Part shown: one piece after another, positions 1-11,560 of the stretch
Position numbering within the stretch: the first letter of the stretch is position 1
How the letters are laid out: each line of letters starts with the position of its first letter
Assembly (NCBI RefSeq): GCF_031877795.1
Contig: NC_133943.1
Span: forward strand, 7,805,001 to 7,869,000
Direction: 5' to 3'
Source: Strix aluco
Taxonomy: Eukaryota; Chordata; Aves; Strigiformes; Strigidae
DNA: 64,000 bases
Notes under the pieces: model-generated
Database searches by the model: none
What the model was told of the DNA's origin: nothing
What the model saw: only the letters and a program-made list of their open reading frames with translations
Translations under genes and position numbers: made by a program

Positions 1-2146
1 TAAGGTTTGTATCCAAGATCTCTAGCCAGAGCTAAGTAAAACCTCTGGTGTTTCCCAGGCTTATGTTCATTGGCCCCAGATGATGTTCCATGCCTGTAGG
101 TGGCTTCTGTGCATCCTATTTTTAATCTGACTGTTTACCTATCTATTGCCCACCTAGTTTTTTTATCCAGAGAAATCCTTATAAAGAAACAGTAGATACA
201 TTAGTGGATCTGAACTAAAACTCCAGAGGCAAACACTCCTGGTTTGCTGAATATTTGGATACGTTATGCCATCCCCGGAGGTGCTGGGTGGCTGCACTCA
301 GAGGCTGTTCATCCAGGACCACCACAGCCCCAGCCGCATTGCCAGACCGTGGTAAATCCTGGGCAGTGCTCTGCACTGGGCAGCAATGTTCCTGCTGCTC
401 TTCTCCCCGCAGGGAAGCCATGGCAGCCACCCCTTTCCACAGGCTCGAGGTTTCTCCATGCACACACACACACCTCCAGCACTTCACGTAGCTAGAAACT
501 ATCCACCAATTCCTGGTCCTGTCCCTCAGCCTTCCTGCACTCCCCCTCTACTTGCCACAGCAGAAATAAGCCCAGAAGAGAGACAGACACTCTGTAACTA
601 GGCGGTTCCCTGGAAGGACCCCATTTTACAAACGAGCACAGGATGGACAAGTTTTTTTGCAGGCTATGAAATGTGCTGTGGGCTTGAAAGGGATGCCTTG
701 GGTTGTTGGAGGGTAATGATAAGGTGGACACTAAATGTCAGGGCAGATGGATGTGATTCTCCTCTTCCCTGGGGTTTTTGCAAGACAATGAGAGAAAGGA
801 AGTTTTTTCCCAGACCAGAATGGCAAGGTGCAACCTGCTTGCAGGGGAAGCCAGATCACTTCATGCAATTAAAGGACCCTCATCAAAGCCACAAGGATCT
901 CCCAATCCTCTTCTCCAGTTGCAAGAATTGCGCTTTTGTTTAAAACTAAATAAAAAATAGGGAACAAAACCTGCTACCGCCTTGCCCTGCCTTTGCAGGG
1001 AATTGGCTGGTTCTCAAACCAAAGGAGTCTTTTCATGCTGAGCAGCCTTATCCCCATAGCCAGCCAGCCATGTGCTCATATCCATCCCCTGGCAGATCCA
1101 CAGGAGCGCTCAGAGGCAAAGCCAGTGCTGTGTCTTTCATTGCTGAGCTTCAGGCCTTGCCCCAATAGAGTCAGACCAGCCCTTGGTGTAAAAGCTCAAC
1201 TTCTGGAGCAGTTCATCTTCTAAGGAGCCTGCAACAACTCAACGTGCCATCACCCTGTGGTGCCAACAGGCTCTAGTCATGCAGACTAAAGGAAAGGACC
1301 AGCCCTGCTGGGAAACTGGGCAAATTTGGCCTTAATGCCTTTCAGCCAAGGAGGATAAATAATTACAAAGAGGATGATGGACACGGTGCCACGTTTGAGA
1401 GGAACAGACGGGAAGGTGCCTGGTTGCTGCAGCAACAAGGCTGGGCTTTCGGAAAGATGGGTTTTTCTTTCTCTTTTCACCTGCCAATCTTCCCCCCACG
1501 TCAGCGCTCTGCCGCTGCGGGAGACGAGCAGTGACATTTACACTCCCACTAACAAGCTGGTTCAGTGATGGGCAGCTCTGCAGGAGAGCATCTGGTGTCA
1601 CAGAGCCCGAGCAGAGAGGAGGGGAGGGTCCTCTCAAGCAGTTAGCATAATTTGGGACTTTTTATTATTATGAGCATTATTAGGGCAGGAGCGTGCACAG
1701 AAACAGCGAGCAAAGCCACGGTGAGGCATGCAGCATTTCCTACCCTTCGTGTAGGTCTGGTCCTGCATTCAATGGGAGCAATGAGATGCCACTCCCGCCC
1801 AGAGAACTTCTCTGCATGTCCTGCTGGGAGAGGGAAGGAAACAAAAAGGAAAAGAAAAAGGAGATGATGATCAAGAAGTCAAGTGACACCACAGGAGCAA
1901 TTTCGCTACTCATCCTGGCTCATGACAGCAGGCTGTGCCATCAGCTGTGCCCCCACAGCTTGGTGCTCCTCAGGGCCCCACTGAAGCTGCCCGTGTCTTT
2001 GGCTCCTTGGGAGAAATCTTGTTACGGTGACAGAGGTGAAACTCAGGCTGCTCTCTCCCTCCCAGCAGGTTTGCCCACTGTTCTGCCTCACTATACTTTC
2101 CTTTGCCTTCTGGATAAGACAACTTTCAGTTCACCCAAATTGTCCA

Positions 2147-2203
2147 AATAATAATAGTAGTAACAACAGTAATAATAGTAATAATAATAACAATAATAAT
2201 AAA
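2147..2203. repeat. AAT-type trinucleotide microsatellite
   Basis: Imperfect run of AAT/AGT/AAC trinucleotides about 57 bp long, inside the GRIA1 intron. The interruptions (GTAGTAACAACAG) suggest an old array. No function is implied. Confidence 0.9.
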
Positions 2204-3596
2204 GTTACCGCAAAGTAAATGCAAGAAAAATACAACAGCTCTGAAATTAATTGTATGAAATAGTGGTGCAGGTCATCTCCTCTCCCTTACTGGTCGATTT
2301 GCTGCTGGCATCAGGAGGAAAGTGGAAATTAAGAACCAGCAGCCTTTCCTGGCTGCCAGACCACTCTGCCACTGCAGCCAGTTGAGAAGATGCCGTGTTG
2401 GACCATGCTGCCCAAAATGGGGCTGGAAATACAAGAATACCGTGGCCAATAAAGCTTGAAATTTATGTATTCCCATGCCTGACAGAGTCAAGGAAGCCAG
2501 GTTTCCTAAGGATCTGTGGCTGCAAGTCAAACACCCATGTGGAGTCTCTGATGCCTAGTATGAATTGTGCTGATACATTTATTTGAGTGAGAGCATTAAT
2601 AGGTTTTCTCTTCTCTACAGTGTCATTCTTTTTCACAAAGCCTGGAGGTTCCTGAGATCTTGGAGATCTCCACCCTTTTGTCAAATCAAAGTGAAAGTAT
2701 GGGCTGAAAATTGCTAACAAGACAGACAGATAGGCTGCTCCTCCTTCCCTGTCCCCATCCTTCCCTCTGAAAGCAGAGCATGTGCTAATCAACCACTTTT
2801 CATTAAGGAGCCAGGCTGAAAGATTAGGATGTCAAGGAGGGCAGCCCACTTCTAGTGTCTTTGTCCCTCTCTGAAGCTGGTGCAGCCCCTTCAGACAGAA
2901 TTTGAAGAGGCAAAGTACCTGATGTGTTGTAACCCAGTTTTCTTCGAGTAATTGCTCTGCTTTTCTAAATCTTCACTAAAAAACTCCCTACATTTTACAG
3001 CTGGTGCTTAAAAGTATACCCAGTAATCTGCAGAGAAGAGATGACTGAACAAATGTACTGTCAAGCCTGGGGAAAAAAATGCATGAAGGCAGATTATAGA
3101 AGACTAGATAAATAATCCTTCAAATATGGAAACTGCAGAAATTAAGATGATATTTGCAGAAACATCACATTACAGATAGCACACAGGAAGCATTGGCAGG
3201 ATTACAAACTGACCAGCGTATTAAGGTTATACAAGGGAGAAACCAAACCTGTCCACCAGCAGCAACCGTCACGTCTGAAGCGGTGCAACGCACGTGGTGA
3301 CAGCGGCGAATCTCTTGGCAGCGATGTCAATCAGCGAAGCATGGAAAATGAGATCACTCGTGGAGTTTTTTTCAGCGACCAAAACTCTGCAGGGGTGGTC
3401 CCTAACCAAACCTTAGCATCTTTCCACAGAAGGTTCAGGGTGGAAAGTTTCTCCCCATGACACTGGAGCCTGTGGTGAGAGTTCCAACTGGGCAGAAGCT
3501 TGGCAGCTGTCATGGACAGTGGGGCCAGATAAAAGAAAAGTAGAAAAAACCCTTTTTTAAACATTATTGACTGGAACCCTTTTTTTTCTTATTATT

Positions 3597-3615
3597 AAAA
3601 AAAAAAAAAAAAAAA
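3597..3615. repeat. Poly(A) tract
   Basis: About 18 consecutive adenines following TTATTATT. It could be the tail of an old retroposed sequence, but I recognise no element on either side. Confidence 0.8.
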
Positions 3616-5231
3616 GCGTTAAAAAGAAGTTAATTTCTGGTTCAGGAAGTTTTTTTAGTTTTGAAAATTGAGATGTTTTCATGCTTTGTGGATTAACTTT
3701 TTTGCCATCAAACCCTAAGACAGCAAAAGACAGAATCCTTTTGCAAAACATACTTGCCTGAAAGACAGTGCTGGTGTCAGACAGACTGCTCTTGGATCAA
3801 AACCTTTTGTGCTCATGTTGGTGTTCAGTTTTGGACCCTTTCGGCATTGTTCCAATATAGTTTTCTGCTTCCTGAATCCTTGCCCTTCCTGAAAAGTGTG
3901 GGTTGCTTATTGTAAAACCTGCCAAGCAAAGCAAGTGAATCAATGGTCCTACAAGGGCAAGGAACAAGCTGTGCCACCCACCGATCCACGTGTCCATGGA
4001 GTAGCAGGAAACACCAAGAACCATGCAGAGGCTTCGTTACCAACTGCATAGACTTCTACAGGCATAAATATTATTCTTTAACTATGTGGCTGCATCTCAG
4101 ATGATCCATATGCAGTTTTCCTCCCACATCCAGGGAGCAGGGCTGTCACTGCTGGTCAGAGCTTGGTCACTCCAACATATCTGCACTGACATGTTGGGCT
4201 TGCCCTGGGGAATCTGTACCAGCAAATAGGTATCAAGTCGATATTGCAAAGCAATGACAAGCACGGAGCAGGGGACCTCTGTCTGGTTGAACTATAGAGA
4301 AAGCATGTCCTAGGAACAGGACCCTCATGCACAGAGTTGAGCCAAGCTTTTAGGTCCTGCTGCTGCCCAGATTATCCTAACACCCCAACTCCACCTGGTC
4401 AGCATGGAGGAGAAGGTTTTGAGAGCTTCACTGAGTGACATTGGGGTTAGATGTGGGGACGCATTTCCCTAGCAGTGAAATGAGTCTTTCTGAGACTCAC
4501 CTCTTCCCCAGAGAGCTGTGACGATTCATTAGGCAATTGTAAAATCAGAATGTAGCTGCTGACTGTGAGTTGTGGTCCATTAATAGCCCTATTTATTGCC
4601 AACCAAATAATTAGCTTAGACATGCATCAATGGATCTTGATTGCATATGAAATAACTGCCTTATTACACAGAAATCAAATGAGTTTCTGAGGACAGCTCA
4701 GGTGTCACCTCAACCTCAGTACTGAATAGGAAAAAAAAAAAAAGAAAGAAACCCAGCCATTTCGATGTGTTGCTCAGCAACAGAATTTGCGGGGGAAACA
4801 ATCTAGGAATGAAGGAATGAGCATTTCCAAGAGAACGGGTTATTTCAGGCGAGACATCAGAGACAAGCAAAAGTCACAGAGGCAAAGAAATTTTTGTTTT
4901 CCTCCTTTAATCAATAATTTAAACTAGGCATTTTGTGTAAAATAAGCATTTAAGTTAGCTGATTGAAAAATGGAGATCCCAAACCTTTACAAAGAGTCAC
5001 ATTGTTGAAGAAATATTTATTTGTTTGTATGAGGGAAACATTAGATTTACTAGGCACAGAATTAAAAATTGAAAATGCTCTTAGAAATGTCACCTGTTCA
5101 TTTAAAGAGGAAGATGATATAATGCCAACATTGCTATATTGTGCAGCATCCCTCCCAGAGCAATCTCATATTAATTTTGTGTTCTCCTTCCCACGTGCCC
5201 TCCCCTCCCTCCCTTCTCCTTTCTCTTCTAG

Positions 5232-5366
5232 GACAAGACGAGTGCGCTGAGTCTCAGCAATGTGGCGGGGGTTTTCTATATCCTCATCGGTGGGCTCGGA
5301 CTAGCCATGCTGGTTGCCTTAATCGAGTTTTGTTACAAGTCCAGAAGTGAATCAAAGCGGATGAAG
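5232..5366 (+). CDS. GRIA1: GRIA1 penultimate coding exon: M4 transmembrane helix and membrane-proximal C-tail of GluA1
   Basis: This 135-nt exon encodes 45 residues, phase 0 at both ends. It starts [10 protein letters not shown] and ends S-R-S-E-S-K-R-M-K. Residues 11-33 are the fourth transmembrane helix ([20 protein letters not shown] is its core), which packs against neighbouring subunits and is needed for AMPA-receptor assembly. C34 in the IEFCYKS segment matches the known juxtamembrane palmitoylation cysteine. The serines of SRSES match the PKC-site region next to the 4.1N-binding segment. The isoleucine in ILIGG, the AML in GLAMLVAL and the SRSES tail fit GluA1 better than GluA2-4, and the next exon settles it. 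The acceptor is strong (TTCTCTTCTAG). The donor, AAG/GTGGCA, is weak. Product: glutamate-gated cation-channel subunit in postsynaptic membranes; only its C-terminal end is in this window. Confidence 0.97.
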
Positions 5367-7701
5367 GTGGCAACCCATTCCCCGGCTTTTCACACCTTCT
5401 CTCTGATCCTACCCCGGCTCCAAAGCTGCCTTCAGAGACGGATGCAGCCCAGACCATGGGTGGAAAGCCAAGACATAGGGATAACAAAGTGACCGTGTCA
5501 CTCAACTTGCTAGAAAGGAATGGGATCATCAGAAGCTGAGGAAGGGTCAAGTGGGCTGTAGTGGGGAGCTGATGCAAGATCAGACATGTAGCAAAATGCT
5601 AGTTCAAAATCCAGATATAGAGCAAAATCATAGCACAAACAGTAACAGGAACACATTGCCATTCCTTAAAATTAATGAAAGCAGACTATGGCAATGCATG
5701 TGCAGCATGGATGAAGTGTGCTGGGGTTGGGGTGATACAGCTGTTACTGCAATATTAAAAATTCCCCAAACACAAACAGTTAACAGCAAGATAAAACTGG
5801 GGTAGCGCAGTAATGAATCAGATCCTGTTGTTCCCTTTGCTGGCACCCTGCTGGCACCATTTGCAGGTTGGCAACAGTGATATATGCTCAGAGCACTGTT
5901 GCCCTGGAATGGATGATGTGGGTCTCCAAACTCAAAATTATGGGTCTTCTTAGAGAGAAATTGGCCTCTAATGTCTACTGTATTTTTTTTTTTCCTCCAC
6001 CCTGTCATGGTCTTGCAGAAGCATACTTCATATGGCTCAGGAAATTTGTTTCAGCCCTAAATTCTGGTGTGCCTAAATTTCAGAGTGTCATGTCAAGAGT
6101 GGAATAGATTTGAGAGCCTTGGGGATACACGTCTAATGCAGCATCTGTGGAACAAGTACCTCTTGACTCAGATGACTAGCAGAGGCGATCCCTTATACAG
6201 ATACCTTTGTGTACAAGGGTGCAGTGGGATCTGTGCTGCAAGAGTAACACGTCACTTTTCTTCCTCATCTTGACCTCTCCTATAAGCACGGAAGTCAGTA
6301 TGAGTATATGAAGTATGCAGTGAGTTTCATAAAATTTAGAGAGATTTTCACTTCCCTGAGCATTGAAACCCAGAATCAAAAGGGAAATAAGCAATCATTT
6401 CTTTGGGGTTTATGTCGCCATTTCAAAACACGCTTAATGTTTTATCAGCAATAATAACATCTCTAATTCACTGAAAATGTGCAACAGCTCTTTTCCCATT
6501 GAGGTTCAGAAAATTCTACAGGCAATGAGAGGTACATTGAGCACAGGGGTAAGACAATGTGAGCAATTAATGTCCCTGAATATACAAAAATTAAATTATA
6601 ATTGCAGCTACACTGCAAAGCTAGTTATATCACAAATACACTGTGAAAGCATGTCAGAATGCAATAGCTCCATAGTTTTAGTCTTAAGGAGACTCTGCCC
6701 TGCTGTTGGCTGCCCTGTGTTGCTTGAAATGGCCCACTAATTCATGTCAGTGTTAGCTTGCAGTGCTCTTGTCGTGTTAAAACCAGCCACTATGGAAAGG
6801 AATCATTGCTCCCAGTGTTAACATCTGGTCTAAACTTGTCCCTTTGGCTGGCTCCCACTGTCAGTGGCTGCCCCACAAAGCCATTCAGCAGAACCCGGGC
6901 AAGTGCCCAGAAAGATGGGCCAGATCCCCCTCTAAACCCAACCTCTGCTCAGCAAGTCTCTACAGACCCCTGGGCGAGCTGTAGATCCCACCAGCACAGG
7001 AGGCTGCTCCATGCCTGGCAAGGCACAAAGTTGACTGTTTCTGAGTATTCCAGATTTATCTATTCGGATAATTCTTCACCTGAATATCCCAGTCCAGAAA
7101 GGATGATGGTGCCCTTAGAGATAGCTTAAACACAAAGAAACCAAATTGACTTCATCTTTTAGTTTAATTGTTCTAAACCTGTGGTTTCCTTAGATCTCCG
7201 AAAGCAAATGTTTTGGAACAGGAAGATGAGATTTGGTTTCCTGAATTAGGTTTGCATTTCCTGGTTACCTCATTCATCGCTGTAGACAAAAACATAGGCA
7301 CATGCTCAGCTTCTCACATGAGGAAAGTTAAACATATGCTTGCAGTGAGTCAGAGTCCACCATACATAACAGTACTGGAGTAGTAATAGCATATCTATGG
7401 GGGAAGTGTGTATAATACCTCTGCTCAGATCCAGGATGACTGTTCTTATGTTGTAGAGTTTGAATAGTTTTTGCATATAGCACGTATGCTTTATACCCCA
7501 AAATACTGCTGAAACATTTAATTTTGAATGTAGAAGAGGTGCGAATTAACAGAGCGGATGCAGTAGGGGCATGCAGAAAGTGAGAGTCTGAATGGAGACA
7601 AGGAGGGAGAGAACAGTGTCAGAAAGACAACAATGGTTTATATTGTAATTCCTCCAACATTGCTAAGGACAGGGGGAGACCCCCCCGTCCTTCCTAAAAA
7701 G
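5367..7701 (+). other. GRIA1: GRIA1 last intron
   Basis: This 2,335-bp intron runs from a poor donor (GTGGCA) to an acceptor with a short interrupted pyrimidine tract (GTCCTTCCTAAAAAG). If the intron were retained, the reading frame would stay open from 5,367 to the stop codon at 5,490-5,492. No further exon or repeat is recognised. Confidence 0.85.
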
Positions 7702-7890
7702 GGTTTTTGTTTAATCCCACAGCAATCAATCAACGAAGCCATACGGACATCAACCCTTCCCAGGCCGGCTGCAGCAGGAGGTAGTGGAGAAAACGGACGT
7801 GTGGTCAGCCACGATTTCCCCAAATCCATGCAGACGATCCCGTGCATGAGCCACAGCACCGGCATGTCCCTGGGAGCTACGGGATTATAA
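7702..7890 (+). CDS. GRIA1: GRIA1 last coding exon: cytoplasmic tail of GluA1 with PDZ ligand
   Basis: The exon encodes 62 residues and a TAA stop (7,888-7,890). It begins [20 protein letters not shown], the signature of the GluA1 long tail, and ends GATGL, whose last three residues (T-G-L) are the class I PDZ ligand that binds SAP97. Serine 17 of the exon, in RTSTLP, corresponds to the CaMKII/PKC site known as S831. Serine 36, in VVSHDF, corresponds to the PKA site known as S845. Both sites control channel conductance and synaptic delivery. The glycine-rich linker between them reads [12 protein letters not shown] and, compared from memory, is about four residues shorter than in mammals. The frame joins the previous exon as K/G. 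The identification as GRIA1 rather than GRIA2-4 rests on this exon. Confidence 0.98.
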   Translation, partial: GFCLIPQQSINEAIRTSTLPRPAAAGGSGENGRVVSHDFPKSMQTIPCMSHSTGMSLGATGL

Positions 7891-8390
7891 TTGGCCTTTT
7901 GACCCATTGCCTGGGTGAGAGCAGGGGCAGCCCAACTCCACCCCCTCCAGAGCCAAAAACAAACCCAACACCAACAAGACAAACGATGATGACAGAAGGG
8001 ACAATTGGATGGATCTTCTCGAGGAAATCAGATCTATTTCCCTTTTTATTTGCAAACAGATCCACCGGCAGGAGAACAGAAACAGGTCTGTACTGCAATA
8101 AGGAGAGTCTAATGGGATTTAACAGACTCATGAACCATCCCTGATCAAAGAACCACTGGAACACTAATGAGGACTATGCCATTTTGTTTTAACTTGGTTG
8201 TTAATAAGTCTTAGTGTGTGCAATATATATATTTTTTCTTACTAATTCCTGTGGTGTCAGGGTAACATCAGCCCTTTCCCCCTTCCCTGCTCAGTCCTTC
8301 AATCTGGTTTAGTTTGGGATGCAAACAATAATGTCTGAGCTACTGACAGCAAAAAAGAAAACCCAATAAATGGCAAGTTGAACTCCCTGC
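7891..8390 (+). other. GRIA1: GRIA1 3' UTR (short form)
   Basis: Non-coding sequence after the GRIA1 stop. The first canonical AATAAA is at 8,365-8,370. It is followed by TG/T-rich sequence (8,399-8,455), as expected for a cleavage site near 8,385-8,395. Longer forms could end after AATAAA at 9,566 or 11,022. The end is therefore an estimate. Confidence 0.55.
8365..8370 (+). terminator. Candidate GRIA1 polyadenylation signal AATAAA
   Basis: First canonical hexamer after the GRIA1 stop, 475 nt downstream, with a GT-rich downstream element. Alternative hexamers at 9,566-9,571 and 11,022-11,027 would give 3' UTRs of about 1.7 and 3.1 kb. Confidence 0.5.
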
Positions 8391-9644
8391 AGGGCGTCAG
8401 CATTGTTCCCTTTTGTCCATCGTGATTCTGCCTTCCGTTGTTCTGTTGTGAACTCTGGCTGTGGAGTTATTGCAACGAGGCAGACAGAGCTGCGAATGGC
8501 TCTCCCTGCAACAGGAAGGACTAGATGCGAGAAAGAACCTGAACAAAAACATGAGGCTGTTTTACAGGGGCAAAGTCATGAGTGAGTTTGGAAACCCCAG
8601 GTAACATGAGGACAAATTGATAATTCTTCAAGAAATGATGAGTGCCAGTTCAAGAGAAGAATCCTGTGCCTGGAGTGGAGAGCGTCATGCGTGGCAGACT
8701 AGAGCAGATGATTGGTCTAAGATCATGGTTGGCTGCTGTTTATGGAAGAGAGAAAGTAAATGCCGCATTCCCCTAACATGCGACTCCTGCCTAGGTTATT
8801 GGGGGCTAATAAGCAATTGTGAACCATTTCTTCATTGCTTAGCTTCTGTGTGTGCTCCCTTTTTGGTGGTCACATAAGGGAATCACCCTGAGCCAGGAAC
8901 AGACCATCTCAAGACATCCAGTTCTAGATGACTGCCTATTAACCAGTAAAACGTGCTCGAAGTCGTGGGGCTGCAATGGGAATATCCCTGCCTTTTTTGC
9001 TCTGAAATCCCTTTATGGTCACTTTTCTAATTAAGAGGAACATTTTGTAGATAGTTGGCCAGAATGGCTTCCTGGAAGGAACTGCTGAAGCAAACCAAGG
9101 AGGAGACCCTACAAGAGCTTCATTCAAATGTCCGTGCCATTCGACAGCATCAAACTCAGCCTTCCCGTCAAGCTGTGGCCTGTCTGAGTACAAAGCCAAA
9201 AGTAGCAGATTCTCACTCATGTATCCTTAGGGAGGGGGAAAGAATCCACAAGCCAGGAGAGCAGGCTGCTGACCCCAAAGTCGGTATTGCAGAAACCCTC
9301 ACGGCCAAGACAGGGAGCTGGGAGTCCAGCTGCAGGCATGGAGGTCAAAGGGGCAAGGATGGTTTTCCAGAACCGCACAAAAGGTTTGTTCTGTGAATCA
9401 CTGGCATGGACAAACAAATGCTTCCCACCCTGGTGGGCCTGAGACACCTGCCCAGAAGTGAAGGATTCCCAGGGGAGCATCTGGAGAGAGAGAAGATCTG
9501 TGGGACAGGAACCACAGTGAACCCACTTAGCTTTGTCCCATCTCACAGGTCCATCACTGACGGCAAATAAAGTTCAAAGCTTCTCATGGGACCCAGGAAA
9601 TACCTGTCTGGGAACTAAGCTGCTACTGAAGTGTTCTGAGCTGC

Positions 9645-9692
9645 TTTTTTCTCTTTTTTTTTCTTTTTTTTCTTTCTTTTTTTTTTTTTTTC
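9645..9692. repeat. T/C-rich low-complexity tract
   Basis: Runs of T interrupted by single C, about 48 bp. It lies about 75 bp after an AATAAA at 9,566. Confidence 0.85.
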
Positions 9693-11496
9693 TACAACGT
9701 AGCAAGTGAAGAGCAGGAAAAGAAGGGAGGCAGGTGAATCGAAAAGGATGCAGGCAAATGACTGACACAGGAGGATCTGTCCATGCAGCTGTCCATAAGT
9801 ACAGCTGGAAGCTGCCTGAATACCAGTTTCCATAAGCGTATGAATGTGCAGAGCAATACGTTTACCACCTTTAACACCAGCCTGGTCTGAAGTATCTGTT
9901 CCATTTACCCACTTGTCATGCAACACTTTGGAGACCAGCAAGTCAGAGTTAAGGTCCTAAGCTCAGACACAGCATGTTTTGTGCCAATATGTTTTCCTCT
10001 ACCTACCACTGGAAACCCTTGTGATCTTCATTTCTCATCACTGAACATGAGCTCTGTTATCAGCCACTCCAAACACCTCTTCAGGTCACTTTGTGTTGGC
10101 TATCATTATTTTTAATCTGCTTTTGTTAATTTTAACTTCAGTTCCGTGTAAGTGCTAGCACAGTGAAGGCATCCCACAAGCAGTCCTGTATCCATGCCCA
10201 AAGCCCTCGGATGCATCTCCTGACCCAGCTCTTCTACATCCTGGACCTTGCCACAGCAGTGCACCACTGGGTGCTGTGGTGGGAGCAGGCTGCAGAGACC
10301 CATCAGTGCCCCGTCATCCTCCAAAGACAGGACCATGTGGCAGCAGGTCACAGGGAGCCCGCCCGGGCAGTTGGACAGTCTCATGAGAAGCAGTGTGTCT
10401 GTGCTAGGACTGGCCGCCTGTGATGTGAAGATGTGAGATGCAGTTCTCAAAGGCTTTTGATCAGTGGAGGGGTTAAAAAAAAAAAAAAAGATGAATAGGA
10501 CAAAAGCGTGGAAAATGTTAACTTGTAATATGTATTTTTACTACACTTTTCTTAAAAATAGAGTAATGGTAAAACTCTTAAAGACATTGACATTTTTTCT
10601 CAACAGGAATCCATATTTAACAGTTTTGGCTTTCATTAAATTTTGCTCTTTGGTACCTGGATCTTTTATTTAACAGCTACATTTGTTTTAACTCTCTTTT
10701 GTTTTTTTTTTCTTTTTTTCTTTTGGCAGTACTGCAAAACATTTTGCTTTATCAAATGCAACAGTGTTTTTCTTTTCACATTCTCTTTTTTTCAAGCAAC
10801 ATTTTTATTGGTAATTATTATTTACACAAAAAATGAAAGTATCAGCTGGAATTTTAGCACCAAGGATCCATGATCCATTTTTCATACCTGTCCATGCCGT
10901 TTTGTGCCAGTGCTGGATGTGTGGAAATGAAAATGATGTTACCCCTCAGGCAATATTACCCAACCTGAATCAAATGAGATTTCCTTGATTATTGCTGTGT
11001 CTGACTTGTGAACAGCAGCCAAATAAACTGCTTCAGGTTGAAATTGGGAATCTATCTAATATTTACCCAAGAGTCAGGAAACTAAACATTCATTGGGTTC
11101 AAAGATAATGATTTTGCTTCATTTGGAGTTTTGTGGGGTTATTTTTTGAGGAGGGCTATTAGAGGATTTTAGCTTTTTTTACAGAGAGAAGTCAGCTCAG
11201 AGCTAATTCAGAACCAGCACTGGTCCAAAAATCCTCACCAGGATCAGCTTTCCTAGGAGTTCCCACGCTGTTTCAGAGGCTTGGACATTTAAGATGTTTC
11301 TCGCTCAGTTTTCACACAATTAACCTGCTAAATTCCTCATACAAAAGTCTGTTGAAGGTGGAAAGAGAGCGGGATTTAAAGGTCCTTGGGTGTTTTTGCA
11401 GATGCTGACAGCTGCTGAGGTTAACTATAATTAATGTCATGCTCTTACGTAGCACTTGGTGTCACAGACCTGGAAGGACTTCCCTTCCCCATATCG

Positions 11497-11560
11497 TCAT
11501 TCCCATTTATCGGCTGGGGAAGCTGAGATGCAAAAGTGCCTTGGACCAGGCATCCCAGCT
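11497..11560 (+). repeat. MIR-like ancient SINE fragment
   Basis: The order of motifs (CATTCCCATTTATCGG, GGGGAAGCTGAG, AAGTGCCTTGGACCAGGCA) follows the core of MIR/CORE-SINE elements: Pu-rich GAGGAAACTGAGGCA, then a GTGACTTGCCCAAGG-type block. The match was judged by eye and is diverged. Confidence 0.4.

Larger units (their letters stand above)
1..5231 (+). other. GRIA1: GRIA1 intron (3' part) upstream of the M4 exon
   Basis: This is intronic because the exon starting at 5,232 begins inside the ligand-binding/M4 region of GluA1 and is preceded by a strong acceptor, a pyrimidine-rich run (about 5,198-5,229) ending in TAG. I looked for the alternative flip and flop exons, which should encode a conserved block with W-W-Y-D-K-G-E-C just before this exon, and did not find them. 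They must lie upstream of the window. The stretch holds an AAT-type microsatellite (2,147-2,203), a poly(A) run near 3,598 and an AT-rich stretch at 4,490-4,680. No other gene is supported. Confidence 0.8.
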
